From contig CADAOB010000006.1 in NCBI GenBank assembly GCA_902789445.1, forward strand, positions 26,684-90,683: 64,000 nt of DNA, written 5' to 3'. Below the pieces are notes generated by a model that saw only the letters and a list, made by a program, of their open reading frames with translations, was not told the origin of the DNA and did not search any database. Shown here in pieces: positions 42,073-50,990 of the stretch. Numbering within the stretch: the stretch's first letter is position 1; the number at the start of each line of letters is the position of its first letter. The DNA comes from an uncultured Bacteroidia bacterium. Its GTDB lineage: Bacteria; Bacteroidota; Bacteroidia; Bacteroidales; UBA932. A program made the position numbers and the translations under genes.

Positions 42073-43149
42073 ATGCGAAAAAAACGCCTGAAACTGTCCG
42101 CTTTTCTCACAGGCCTGCTCCTTTGGCAGGCCGCGCTGGCGGGCAGCCCGGACACCGCCCGCATCGTGTTCATCGGCGACGTGATGTCGCACGGGCCGCA
42201 GGCCGCCGCGGCGCTCCGCGCCGGCGGCGACCGCAACGACCCGGCCGACTACGACTACAGCGCCTGTTTCCGCCACGTGCAGCCCTATTTCGACGCCGCC
42301 GACTACGTGGTGGCCAACCTCGAATTTCCCTGCGGCGTGAAGCCCTACTCCGGCTATCCGTTCTTCTCGGCGCCCCAGAGCCTGGCCGTCGAGGCCCGGC
42401 GCTGCGGCATCGACCTGTTCCTGACGGCCAACAACCATATCTGCGACAAGGGCCGGATCGGGATGGACAGCACCTATGTGGTCTATTCGCGCCTGGGTGT
42501 CCCCTTCACCGGGTTCTACCGCTCGGAAGGCGAAGAATACCAGACCAATCCGATGCTGGTCAACATCCGGGGCATCGAAGTGGCCTTCATCAATTTCACC
42601 TACGGCACCAACGGAAATCCCGTCCCGCAGCCCTACCGGGTGAACCTGCTCGACTCGACCCACGTGAAAGAAGTCATCACCCGGGCCAAGGACCGGGGCG
42701 CCGAACTGATCGTCGCCCTGCCCCACTGGGGCGAAGAATATCACCAGACACCCAGCCGGGAACAGCAGCGCTGGACCGAAATGCTGCTGCGCTGCGGCGT
42801 GGACGCCATCGTGGGCGCCCATCCCCACGTCGTGCAGCCGGTCCGTTTCGAGCCGCCGCATGCCGTCGCCTGGTCGCTGGGCAACTTCATCTCCAACCAG
42901 AGCGACATCTTCACCCAGATCGGGATGATCTTCGAACTGGTCGTCGTCCGTGACCGGCAGGGCAAGGTCTCCATCGCGGAGGCAAACCCCACCTACACCT
43001 GGTGCAGCCGGCGGCGGATGCTGGAGCAGAACTATACCGTCATCCCCATCCTCGAATGGCTCGGCCGGCGCGAGGCGTGGCTCGACAAGAGCGACTACGA
43101 CAAGATGAGCCGGGAATGGGATGCCTTCAAACTGAAATTCGGACTATAA
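42073..43149 (+). CDS. CapA/PgsA-like metallophosphoesterase-fold protein
   Basis: A 358-residue exported protein of the CapA (poly-gamma-glutamate synthesis) family. After a signal peptide it has V-F-I-G-D-V-M-S-H-G, V-V-A-N-L-E-F-P, T-A-N-N-H-I-C-D-K-G, V-G-A-H-P-H-V-V-Q-P and W-S-L-G-N-F-I-S-N-Q, the binuclear metal-site motifs. The true role of these proteins in Bacteroidota without the other capsule genes is unclear. The ATG at 42073 is preferred to TTG at 42064. It lies 12 bases before phoH. Confidence 0.87.
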   Translation: MRKKRLKLSAFLTGLLLWQAALAGSPDTARIVFIGDVMSHGPQAAAALRAGGDRNDPADYDYSACFRHVQPYFDAADYVVANLEFPCGVKPYSGYPFFSAPQSLAVEARRCGIDLFLTANNHICDKGRIGMDSTYVVYSRLGVPFTGFYRSEGEEYQTNPMLVNIRGIEVAFINFTYGTNGNPVPQPYRVNLLDSTHVKEVITRAKDRGAELIVALPHWGEEYHQTPSREQQRWTEMLLRCGVDAIVGAHPHVVQPVRFEPPHAVAWSLGNFISNQSDIFTQIGMIFELVVVRDRQGKVSIAEANPTYTWCSRRRMLEQNYTVIPILEWLGRREAWLDKSDYDKMSREWDAFKLKFGL

Positions 43150-43161
43150 CAAGTATTCTAT

Positions 43162-44112
43162 ATGGAAAAAACCATCCTCCTCGAAGAAATCGACCCCATC
43201 GACATCTACGGCATCAACAACCGGCTGTTCGACCTGCTCACCGCCCACTACCCCAAAGTCAAGGCCATCGCGCGCGGGGCGGAGATCTATCTGATGGGGC
43301 CCCAGAGCGAACTCGATGATTTCGAGGAAAAGGTGGGCCAGCTCCGGCAGCGGCGGATGACCAAGAGCGTCCTGACGGAATACGATGTGGAAGCCCTCTT
43401 CGAGGGCAGCGGCCGCAGCGCCGTGGAAGGCCCCGTCCAGACCGGGCCCGGCGCCGAGAGCATCATTCTCTACAGCAACGAAGGGCGTCCCATCAAGGCC
43501 CGCACGCCCAACCAGAAGCGGATGGTGGCCGAAGCCGAACGGAACGACCTGGTCTTCGCCATCGGTCCGGCCGGCAGCGGCAAGACCTACACGGCCATCG
43601 CCCTGGCCGTCCGCGCCCTGAAGAACCGGGAGGTGCGCCGCATCATCCTCACCCGCCCCGCCGTGGAAGCCGGCGAACGGCTCGGTTTCCTGCCCGGCGA
43701 CCTGAAAGAAAAGCTCGACCCCTACCTGCAGCCGCTCTACGATGCGCTGGGCGACATGATTCCCGCCAAACGGCTTCAGTCGTTCATGGAAGAAGGCATC
43801 ATCCAGATTGCGCCGCTGGCCTACATGCGCGGCCGGACGCTCGACCGGGCCTTCGTCATCCTGGACGAAGCCCAGAACACTTCACTGGGCCAGCTCAAGA
43901 TGTTCCTTACACGCATGGGCTGCGACGCCAAGTTCATCGTTACGGGCGATGCCACGCAGATCGACCTGCCCAACAAGAGCGACTCCGGGCTGATGCGCGG
44001 CGTACAGCTCGTGCGGGACATCAAGGGGATCAGCGTCGTGGAATTCGGGAAAGAGGATATCGTGCGACACCCGCTCGTCACAAAGATTGTGGATGCGTTC
44101 GAACGCATCTGA
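43162..44112 (+). CDS. phoH: PhoH-family ATPase
   Basis: A 316-residue PhoH protein. An N-terminal KH-like segment (residues 20-75) precedes the P-loop ATPase: Walker A G-P-A-G-S-G-K-T at 135-142, Walker B V-I-L-D-E-A-Q-N-T at about 232-240, and G-D-A-T-Q-I-D-L-P sensor motif. PhoH proteins are linked to RNA processing together with YbeY. Its last 35 bases overlap the 3' end of the convergent FISUMP gene. Confidence 0.93.
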   Translation: MEKTILLEEIDPIDIYGINNRLFDLLTAHYPKVKAIARGAEIYLMGPQSELDDFEEKVGQLRQRRMTKSVLTEYDVEALFEGSGRSAVEGPVQTGPGAESIILYSNEGRPIKARTPNQKRMVAEAERNDLVFAIGPAGSGKTYTAIALAVRALKNREVRRIILTRPAVEAGERLGFLPGDLKEKLDPYLQPLYDALGDMIPAKRLQSFMEEGIIQIAPLAYMRGRTLDRAFVILDEAQNTSLGQLKMFLTRMGCDAKFIVTGDATQIDLPNKSDSGLMRGVQLVRDIKGISVVEFGKEDIVRHPLVTKIVDAFERI

Positions 44113-45076
44113 CGGCGGCGCGCATATCGTTTTTGGACGTGTAGCTCAGCGGGAAATCCGGCCGGTCTTTATAGATATAGCGGTAATAGGCCTGATCCGC
44201 ATTCTTCTCGACGGCACTCCACCAGCAGCCATAGGAAAAGACGTCCGTAAAGTCGCTGGTCAGGGCATTGGCAAAGGTATAGCCCAGCGGCAGGGCATTC
44301 CAGCCGAAATCGTTGGAGTGGACATTATCGGGCGAGTAGGACCACATCCGGGTTCCGTTGAGCCGGGCATCGGCCGAGGCTTTCACGCCCAGGCCCGGCC
44401 AGTTTCCGAAGAAGTCGAGGGGCGTACCGCCGTTCATCGCAGCGGAAAGCGCCTCCCAGTCTTCGCGGGTCGGAATCCGCCAGCCTTCCGGACAGACGTC
44501 CTCGTGCATCGCCTCGTTCCAGGTGTAGAAACTGCCGAACAGCGGGGCGGCCGAGCGGGAAGCCTTGAACGGAACGCCGCTGCCCTGCCAGGCGAGGTTC
44601 TGGCTGAACCAGTCCAGGCCGCCGAGGGTGACATAGCCGTAGCTGCGGCCGTCGCGCTCGTCGGTATAGGAAGCGGCACTGCGCAGCAGGCCGGTGATTG
44701 ACGTGTTCCAGGTGGTGTCGATGGTGGTCACTTCCTGCACGTTGGACAGGCTGTAGAAGCCGTTCGCATAGGAGTGGGCCGAGACGCGGAACACGCCGAG
44801 GCTGTCGGGGAAGCGGACGGTGATGGGATTGCCCGTCAGCGTATCGGAATAGACACCGGTGACAAACCATTTGAAATAGGCTTCCTTGGGATAGACAATG
44901 CCGGAAGCGGACATCGTGACCGTTTCGCCCTTGAGCACATAATAGGGAATGTCATAACGGACGGAACCGTTCATCGATTCCGGTGTCGTTTCTTCTTCCT
45001 CCTCCTTGCAGGCCACAAAGGCGGACAGCAGGACGAGGACAAGGGTCAGCCACGCAAATTTCCGGGTCAGATTCAT
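44078..45076 (-). CDS. FISUMP-domain lipoprotein
   Basis: A 332-residue surface lipoprotein with a signal ending in L-L-S-A-F-V-A-C and a Glu-rich tether. The first part (residues 30-150) is an Ig-like or PKD-like beta domain; the rest is a Fibrobacter succinogenes major paralogous (FISUMP) domain: L-D-W-F-S-Q-N-L-A-W, G-S-F-Y-T-W-N-E-A-M, C-P-E-G-W-R-I-P-T-R-E-D-W-E-A-L and A-A-V-R-C-V near the end. The function of the domain is unknown. It is divergent from apbE; a near-consensus CATCTTTG at 45101-45108 (minus) may be its promoter, overlapping the apbE -33 region. The start at 45076 follows the signal peptide. Confidence 0.85.
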   Translation of the reverse strand: MNLTRKFAWLTLVLVLLSAFVACKEEEEETTPESMNGSVRYDIPYYVLKGETVTMSASGIVYPKEAYFKWFVTGVYSDTLTGNPITVRFPDSLGVFRVSAHSYANGFYSLSNVQEVTTIDTTWNTSITGLLRSAASYTDERDGRSYGYVTLGGLDWFSQNLAWQGSGVPFKASRSAAPLFGSFYTWNEAMHEDVCPEGWRIPTREDWEALSAAMNGGTPLDFFGNWPGLGVKASADARLNGTRMWSYSPDNVHSNDFGWNALPLGYTFANALTSDFTDVFSYGCWWSAVEKNADQAYYRYIYKDRPDFPLSYTSKNDMRAAVRCVRTHPQSL

Positions 45077-45097
45077 TTGTCTAAAGCGTATTACAAC

Positions 45098-45128
45098 TTG
45101 CAAAGATGCACAAATAATCGTAAATTTG
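45098..45128 (+). promoter_or_regulatory. Promoter of apbE
   Basis: TTG (45098-45100), 20 bases, TAAATTTG (45121-45128); the ATG at 45135 follows after six bases. Confidence 0.6.
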
Positions 45129-45134
45129 CAAGAA

Positions 45135-46145
45135 ATGTACCGGAACGCCTTTCTCCTGCTCATCGCTTCGCTCCTGCTCCTGTGCAGCTGCGAAAAAAGC
45201 GGGCGCTACGTCCGCATCGAAGGCTTCGCCCAGGGCGGGACCTACCACGTCATCTGCTCGCCCGTACGCGGCGTCGGGCAGCAGGCGCTCCGCGCAGCCA
45301 TCGACAGCCGGCTCCAGGCCATCGACTTTTCCCTGAGCGGCTACAACAAAGGCTCGCTGCTCTCGCGCCTGAACGCCGGCGAGGACCTGCCGCTCGACAG
45401 CCTGTTCATCGAATGTTTCACCCTTTCGAAAGCCGTCTGGGCCGAGACGGACGGGGCTTTCGACCCCTCCGCCGCCCCGCTGTTCGACCTCTGGGGCTTC
45501 GGCTTCACCAACAAGGAACGGGTCACCGACCGGGCCGTCGATTCGGTCCGCGCCTTCGTCGGGATGGACCGCCTGCGGCTGGAAACACGGGAGGACGGGA
45601 CGCACCTCGTGCGGGAGGATCCCCGGATGAGGCTCAATTTCAACGCCGTCGCCCAGGGTTATTCCTGCGATGTGGTGGCCCGCTACCTCGATTCGCTCGG
45701 TTGCCGCGCCTACCTGGTGGACATCGGCCGGGAAATCATCTGCAAAGGGCTCAATGAATCCGGGACGGCCTGGCGCATCGGCCTGGACAAGCCCACCGAC
45801 GGCAACATGGAGGAGGGCCGCGACCTGCAGGCGATCCTCGAAGTGAGCGACTGCGGCATCGTGACCTCCGGCAATTACCGGAAATTCTACATCGAGAACG
45901 GACAGAAATACGCCCACACCATCGACCCGAAAACCGGCCGGCCCGTATCGCACAACCTACTCAGCGCCACGGTCGTGACAAAAGATGCCGCCACGGCCGA
46001 CGCCTACGCCACCTGGCTGATGGTCGTCGGCGTGGACAAGGCCCGCGCCATCCTCGCCGGACGGCCGGACCTGGAGGCGCTGCTGGTCTATGAAGAAGAC
46101 GGGCAGATGCGCACCTACCAGACAGACAAGATCAAAACCCAATAA
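45135..46145 (+). CDS. apbE: FAD:protein FMN transferase
   Basis: Attaches FMN covalently to subunits such as those of Na+-NQR or Rnf. The 336-residue lipoprotein has a signal with L-L-L-L-C-S-C, then G-G-T-Y-H-V, the helix with S-L-S-G-Y-N-K-G-S-L-L-S, T-D-G-A-F-D-P-S, N-F-N-A-V-A-Q-G-Y and, near the C-terminus, K-Y-A-H-T-I-D-P-K-T-G-R-P-V and the metal aspartate in T-K-D-A-A-T-A-D-A-Y-A-T. The start at 45135 matches the signal peptide and promoter. Four bases separate it from the amidohydrolase gene. Confidence 0.92.
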   Translation: MYRNAFLLLIASLLLLCSCEKSGRYVRIEGFAQGGTYHVICSPVRGVGQQALRAAIDSRLQAIDFSLSGYNKGSLLSRLNAGEDLPLDSLFIECFTLSKAVWAETDGAFDPSAAPLFDLWGFGFTNKERVTDRAVDSVRAFVGMDRLRLETREDGTHLVREDPRMRLNFNAVAQGYSCDVVARYLDSLGCRAYLVDIGREIICKGLNESGTAWRIGLDKPTDGNMEEGRDLQAILEVSDCGIVTSGNYRKFYIENGQKYAHTIDPKTGRPVSHNLLSATVVTKDAATADAYATWLMVVGVDKARAILAGRPDLEALLVYEEDGQMRTYQTDKIKTQ

Positions 46146-46148
46146 ACC

Positions 46149-47828
46149 ATGAACCGTAGAGACTTCCTCAAGACTTCCGTGCTCGGCGCCGCAGCCATCG
46201 GCCTGACCGGCGTGACGGGATGCAAGGTGACGACCAAGTACGCTTTCGACACCATCATCAAGGACGGTGTCATCTATGCCGGCGACGGCAAATCCCCCAT
46301 CCGCGGCGACATCGCCATCCGGGACGGCCGGATCGCCGCGCTGGGCAAAGACCTGGGCACCAATGCCAAGACCCTCGTGAATGCCGACGGACTGACCGTC
46401 TCGCCGGGCTTCATCGACATCCACGTCCACACCGACACCAATCTGTTCGACGCGCCCAAGGGCGACAGCCGCATCTACCAGGGCATCACCAGCGAAGTGG
46501 GCGGCAACTGCGGATACTGTCCCTTCGTTTACTCCGACGAAGCCTGGGAAGGCCGCAAAGACCGGCCCCGCCACGGCGGCCCGGCCTGGCGCAACATCGA
46601 CGGTTTCTACCAGCGCCTGGCCGAAAACAAGATCGGCATCAACTATTCGAGCCTGGTGGGTCACGGCGACGTACGCGAAGCCGTCGTGGGCCCGTACAAC
46701 GTCAAGGCTTCCGACGATGACCTCAAGAAGATGTGCGACATCCTCGACCAGCAGCTTTCGATGGGCGCCATCGGCCTTTCCTACGGACTGGAATACGCGC
46801 CGGGCTGCTACAGCGACACCCGGGAGATGGTGGCCCTCAACAAGATTGTCGCCAAGCACAACGCCCTCTACACCATCCACATGCGCAATGAGGACGACCA
46901 CGTCCTGGAAGCCATGGACGAGGCCATCGAGGCCGCCCGCCGCTCCGGCGCCCGCCTGGAAATCTCCCATCTCAAGGCCCAGAACCCGGCCAACTTCGAC
47001 AAGATTGACCGGATGCTCCGCAAGATTGACGACGCCTACGGCGAAGGCATCGACATCGCCTTCGACCGCTACCCTTACACGGCCTTCTCGACCGGTTTCA
47101 CTTCTTTCATTCCCATCGAACTGCGCGACGGCACTTCGGAAGACATCTACGCCCGCCTCAACGATCCGGAAGCCTGCGAAAAAATCAAGAAATACGCCTA
47201 CAGCCGCCTGGAACGCTTCGGCGGCCCGCAGCAGGTGGTCGTGGCCGGCTGCAACGATCCAGCCAACGCGGTGTATGCCGGCAAGAACCTGGCGGAGTGC
47301 TGCAAGATTTCCGGCATGGACGAATGGGAGATGATCCGCTACCTGCTGATCTCCGAAAAACTGGAGGTCAACCAGGCCACCTTCGCCATGAAGGAGGACA
47401 ATCTGAAGAAAATCTACGCGCACCGGCTCTCGATGCCGGCTTCCGACGGCAGCGTCTATTCGCCGGAAGGCGTGCTGGGCAAGGAGCTTCCGCACCCGCG
47501 TTCCTACGGTACTTTCCCGCGTTTCTTCGAGAAATTCGTCCGGGAGGACAAGGTGGTGGATATGGCCACGGCCATCTGGAAGTGCACCGGCCTGCCCGCT
47601 TCCCGTGCCAAGTTCAAGGAAAGAGGCCTGCTGGTTCCGGGCTACGCCGCCGACATCACGGTCTTCAATCCGGAGACCATCGCCGACCTGGCCACCTATG
47701 CCAAACCGCACACCTTCCCGGCCGGCATCGTCCATGTCTTTGTCAACGGTGTCCACACCATCAAGGACGGCGCCCACACCGGTGTCCTCGCCGGCCAGGT
47801 CCTCGACGGCAGCCAGCTGAACCGGTAA
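46149..47828 (+). CDS. D-aminoacylase / N-acyl-D-amino-acid deacylase-like amidohydrolase
   Basis: A 559-residue metal-dependent amidohydrolase. It starts with a Tat-type signal M-N-R-R-D-F-L-K and a lipobox-like V-T-G-C, so it is exported folded and probably lipid-anchored. The metal site begins with G-F-I-D-I-H-V-H-T-D; E-V-G-G-N-C-G matches the cysteine metal ligand of D-aminoacylases, and later S-H-L-K-A and F-D-R-Y-P-Y complete the pattern. Likely removes acyl groups from N-acyl-D-amino acids or cleaves D-aminoacyl peptides. It is downstream of apbE in one operon ending in the terminator at 47844-47879. Confidence 0.85.
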   Translation: MNRRDFLKTSVLGAAAIGLTGVTGCKVTTKYAFDTIIKDGVIYAGDGKSPIRGDIAIRDGRIAALGKDLGTNAKTLVNADGLTVSPGFIDIHVHTDTNLFDAPKGDSRIYQGITSEVGGNCGYCPFVYSDEAWEGRKDRPRHGGPAWRNIDGFYQRLAENKIGINYSSLVGHGDVREAVVGPYNVKASDDDLKKMCDILDQQLSMGAIGLSYGLEYAPGCYSDTREMVALNKIVAKHNALYTIHMRNEDDHVLEAMDEAIEAARRSGARLEISHLKAQNPANFDKIDRMLRKIDDAYGEGIDIAFDRYPYTAFSTGFTSFIPIELRDGTSEDIYARLNDPEACEKIKKYAYSRLERFGGPQQVVVAGCNDPANAVYAGKNLAECCKISGMDEWEMIRYLLISEKLEVNQATFAMKEDNLKKIYAHRLSMPASDGSVYSPEGVLGKELPHPRSYGTFPRFFEKFVREDKVVDMATAIWKCTGLPASRAKFKERGLLVPGYAADITVFNPETIADLATYAKPHTFPAGIVHVFVNGVHTIKDGAHTGVLAGQVLDGSQLNR

Positions 47829-47843
47829 GCGTGGCAATAAGCC

Positions 47844-47879
47844 AAAAAAGGAGAAGTCCTTCCGGGCTTCTCCTTTTTT
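47844..47879. terminator. Bidirectional terminator
   Basis: Arms AAAAAAGGAGAAG (47844-47856) / CTTCTCCTTTTTT (47867-47879) form a 13-base stem; A-tract on one side and T-tract on the other serve both the amidohydrolase and the convergent fumarase genes. Confidence 0.85.
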
Positions 47880-47894
47880 AGATTGCCAATACTG

Positions 47895-49511
47895 CTATTT
47901 GAAGCGGGCGAAGAAGTCGTTGCCTTTGTCATCGACCAGGATGAAGGCGGGGAAATCTTCGACGCGGATCTTCCAGATGGCTTCCATGCCGAGTTCCGGG
48001 TATTCCACGCACTCGATGCTCTTGATGTTGTTCTGGGCCAGGATGGCGGCCGGACCGCCGATCGAGCCGAGGTAGAAACCGCCGTGCTTCTTGCAGGCAT
48101 CGGTCACAGCCTGGCTGCGGTTGCCCTTGGCCAGCATGATCATGCTGCCGCCGTGATCCTGGAACAGATCGACATACGGGTCCATACGGCCGGCCGTGGT
48201 CGGGCCCATCGAGCCGCAGGCCATTCCCGCCGGCGTCTTGGCCGGACCGGCGTAGTAGATGGGGTGTTCTTTCAGATACTGCGGCATCGGTTCGCCCTTG
48301 TCGAGGCGTTCCTTGATCCGCGCGTGGGCGATGTCGCGGCCCACGATGATGGTGCCGTTGAGGCTCAGCCGGGTGCCGATGGGATACTTCGTCAGGATCT
48401 TGCAGACATCGGCCATCGGCTGGTCGAGGTCGATCTTGACGGCATTGCCTTCGCCGGCCTGGCGGAGTTCCTCCGGAATCCAGCGGCCCGGGTTGTCGTC
48501 GAGTTTCTCGATCCAGACACCGTCCGCATTGATCTTGCACTTGATGTTGCGGTCAGCCGAGCAGCTGACGCCCAGGCCCACGGGGCAGCTTGCGCCGTGA
48601 CGCGGCAGGCGGATGATCCGCACGTCGTGCGCCATGTATTTGCCGCCGAACTGGGCGCCGAGGCCGATCTTGCAGGCCTCTTCCCAGACCTGCTTCTCGA
48701 GTTCGATGTCACGGAAAGCGCGACCGGTCTCATCGCCGGTGGTCGGCAGGCTGTCGTAGTACTTGCAGGATGCGAGCTTGACCGTCAGGAGGTTCCGCTC
48801 GGCGGAGGTGCCGCCGATGACAAAGGCGATGTGGTACGGCGGGCAGGCTGCCGTACCGAGCGTCTTCATCTTGCCCACCAGGAAGGGAACGAGCGTGCCG
48901 GGGTTCAGGATGGCTTTGGTCTCCTGGTAGAGATAGCTCTTGTTGGCGCTGCCGCCGCCCTTGGTCACGCAGAGGAAGCGGTATTCCATGCCCTCGGTCG
49001 CCTCGATGTCGATCTGGGCGGGCAGGTTGCACTTGGTATTGACCTCTTCATACATCGTCAGCGGTGCATTCTGGCTATAGCGGAGGTTTTCTTCGGTATA
49101 GGTCTTGAAGACACCCTTCGAAAGGGCTTCTTCGTCGCAGTAACCGGTCCAGACCTGCTGGCCTTTCTCGCCGTGGATGATGGCCGTGCCGGTATCCTGG
49201 CAGAACGGGAGCTTTCCCTTGCAGGCCACTTCGGCGTTGCGGAGCATCGTCAGGGCGACATATTTGTCGTTCTCGGAAGCCTCGGGATCGCTGAGGATCT
49301 TGGCCACCTGGGCGTTGTGGGCCGGACGGAGCATGAAGGAGACATCGCGGAAAGCGGTGTTGGCCATCACGGTCAAGGCTTCGGGCTTGACTTTGAGCAT
49401 GGGTTTCCCCTCGAAATCGCCGACAGAGACCCAAGCTTCGGAACCGGGAATCTTGTAGTATTCAGTGGTGTCTTCACCCAGCTGAAACATCGGAGCGTAT
49501 TTGAATTCCAT
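47895..49511 (-). CDS. fumA: Fumarate hydratase, class I (iron-sulfur)
   Basis: Interconverts fumarate and malate with a 4Fe-4S cluster. The 538-residue single-chain enzyme has the alpha part with [11 protein letters not shown] (cluster cysteine) and [10 protein letters not shown], and the beta part with G-P-T-T-A-G-R-M-D and [15 protein letters not shown]. With aspartase at 33 kb and two DcuC-like carriers it fits a fumarate-centred anaerobic metabolism. A TATCTTTG box with TTG 22 bases away lies upstream. Confidence 0.93.
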   Translation of the reverse strand: MEFKYAPMFQLGEDTTEYYKIPGSEAWVSVGDFEGKPMLKVKPEALTVMANTAFRDVSFMLRPAHNAQVAKILSDPEASENDKYVALTMLRNAEVACKGKLPFCQDTGTAIIHGEKGQQVWTGYCDEEALSKGVFKTYTEENLRYSQNAPLTMYEEVNTKCNLPAQIDIEATEGMEYRFLCVTKGGGSANKSYLYQETKAILNPGTLVPFLVGKMKTLGTAACPPYHIAFVIGGTSAERNLLTVKLASCKYYDSLPTTGDETGRAFRDIELEKQVWEEACKIGLGAQFGGKYMAHDVRIIRLPRHGASCPVGLGVSCSADRNIKCKINADGVWIEKLDDNPGRWIPEELRQAGEGNAVKIDLDQPMADVCKILTKYPIGTRLSLNGTIIVGRDIAHARIKERLDKGEPMPQYLKEHPIYYAGPAKTPAGMACGSMGPTTAGRMDPYVDLFQDHGGSMIMLAKGNRSQAVTDACKKHGGFYLGSIGGPAAILAQNNIKSIECVEYPELGMEAIWKIRVEDFPAFILVDDKGNDFFARFK

Positions 49512-49538
49512 ATCGTGAAATTAAATGATTCTATCCTG

Positions 49539-49571
49539 CAAAGATACAATAAAATCGTCAAACCCTATCAA
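49539..49571 (-). promoter_or_regulatory. Promoter of the class I fumarase gene
   Basis: Minus-strand TATCTTTG (49539-49546) and TTG (49569-49571), 22 bases apart; 27-base leader. It reaches into the 3' end of the regulator gene. Confidence 0.5.
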
Positions 49572-50914
49572 CCGGAGATTATCTCGGAATACTCGCGGGA
49601 GAAGGGCTCGCCGTAAACGGCCTGGTATTCTTTCTGGAAACTGGCGAAGACCTGGCGGGAGAGGATGTTGTTGCCCTTTTCCCGATACACCTTGCAGCGG
49701 ACCGCCAGCGCCGTTTCGTTCAGCGGATCGAACTTGGCGATGGCGTCGCAGACGTCGAGCAGCAGTTCTTCGTGCCCGCGGATTTCCAGTCCAAAGGCGA
49801 AATGGGTCAGGACCGTGAGGATCGAGTCGGTGACTTCGGCCTTGAGCGGATCGGCCCACAGTTCGTCGAACCCGACGAGAAGCGGTCCGGGGCCGACGAT
49901 GGAAAGGAGCTCTTCCACCTGGCTACGCGTGAGCACGCCCGCCCGGGCCAGTTCGACGAAACGGTAGTAGTCGACCAGGGCGGGACCGGCCTCGAGCGTC
50001 CAGCGGCCCTGGTTGTTGAGGATATCGAAATTTCCGACATCGCGAAGCAGGGCGCGGAGCTTGAAGAAGGAGACGGAGCGGTTGTTGAGGGCGCTCTTCT
50101 CGTCCTTGTCGAACCAGAGGATCATCCGCATCTGCTCCCAGCTGATGCCGCCTTGGGGCGTATGGCAGGCCAGCAGCAGGAGCAGTTCCTTGAGTATAGG
50201 AGAAAAGCGTGCCGTGACGTCGCTGCCGTCGGCAGCCAGGACACGGAACCCGCCGAACAGGTAGATGCCGCTACGGCCCGACGGCCCGGTTGCGGCATAG
50301 CGCCGCGAGGAGATGACGACAGGCTCCTCAGACCTGCCTGCACTGCGGGCCCGCCGCCTACGGACATGGAGGGCGGCAAAGACCGACAAGTCCGCCAGGA
50401 GGATGGCGGCCACCAGCGCGACGACGGCTCGGGACGTACCGGACGGTTTCTCCCGGCTGACCGTCAAGGCCCGCAGCTGAAGGTTTTCCCAGTCGCCTGG
50501 CAGCGGGTTGAACACAATGTTCCGCTGGTCCAGCAGGACACCGTCGAAGCGGCAGCTGTCCGCGCCCGTCCGTACGACACAGCTGGAGTCGGCCGCACGG
50601 AAACAGAAGTGAAAGTCAAGCGGACTCCCGGCCGGGAGACCGTCCGGCAGGGTCAAGGGCCGGCGCTGCAGCGAAGCGGCATTCAGAAGCGTAAGACTTG
50701 TCGCTCCTCCGCGTTCCCGGTGGAGCAGGAACGCGCAGCGGACATAGTCGTTGCAGGTGACATTCAGCAACTGGCCGTCGAGCGCCGGATCCGGCGCCTC
50801 GCCGGTCACGACCGACAGCAGGACGTCCACCGGTTCCTGGGCCCGCAGCGGCAGCAGGAACGCCAGCAAGGCGGTAAATGTCAAAAACAAGGCTTTCAAG
50901 GAAAAATTTTTCAC
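49568..50914 (-). CDS. Membrane-anchored winged-helix regulator with BTAD-like domain
   Basis: A 448-residue protein. It starts at a GTG (50914) with a signal peptide, followed by an extracytoplasmic beta domain (residues 27-160), one transmembrane helix (about 164-185, V-V-A-L-V-A-A-I-L-L-A-D-L), a basic stretch, and a cytoplasmic OmpR/SARP-type winged helix (about 215-300, F-S-P-I-L-K-E-L-L-L-L-L-A-C-H ... W-E-Q-M-R-M-I-L-W) with a helical BTAD-like C-terminus. It is likely a one-component sensor regulating the divergent DcuC-SusCD operon. An AT-rich inverted repeat (50928-50969) separates the two and could be its operator. A TAACTTTG sequence (50914-50921, minus) overlaps the GTG itself, so the true start or promoter needs care. 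Confidence 0.75.
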   Translation of the reverse strand: MKNFSLKALFLTFTALLAFLLPLRAQEPVDVLLSVVTGEAPDPALDGQLLNVTCNDYVRCAFLLHRERGGATSLTLLNAASLQRRPLTLPDGLPAGSPLDFHFCFRAADSSCVVRTGADSCRFDGVLLDQRNIVFNPLPGDWENLQLRALTVSREKPSGTSRAVVALVAAILLADLSVFAALHVRRRRARSAGRSEEPVVISSRRYAATGPSGRSGIYLFGGFRVLAADGSDVTARFSPILKELLLLLACHTPQGGISWEQMRMILWFDKDEKSALNNRSVSFFKLRALLRDVGNFDILNNQGRWTLEAGPALVDYYRFVELARAGVLTRSQVEELLSIVGPGPLLVGFDELWADPLKAEVTDSILTVLTHFAFGLEIRGHEELLLDVCDAIAKFDPLNETALAVRCKVYREKGNNILSRQVFASFQKEYQAVYGEPFSREYSEIISG

Positions 50915-50927
50915 AAAGTTAAAAAAT

Positions 50928-50969
50928 AAAGTAAAATTAATCGAATTGTTAATGGATTAATTTACTTTG
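50928..50969. promoter_or_regulatory. Inverted repeat between the regulator and the DcuC operon
   Basis: AAAGTAAAATTAATC (50928-50942) and GATTAATTTACTTTG (50955-50969) are complementary apart from one inserted A, with a 12-base spacer. It lies between the divergent start codons just upstream of the dcuC -7 box and is a good candidate operator. Confidence 0.55.
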
Positions 50970-50975
50970 TTAAGG

Positions 50976-50983
50976 TAAATTTG
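50976..50983 (+). promoter_or_regulatory. -7 box of the DcuC-SusCD operon
   Basis: TAAATTTG, seven bases before the ATG at 50991. The expected -33 position (about 50952) has no TTG and falls in the inverted repeat, which suggests activator dependence. Confidence 0.5.
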
Positions 50984-50990
50984 TCCTGCC

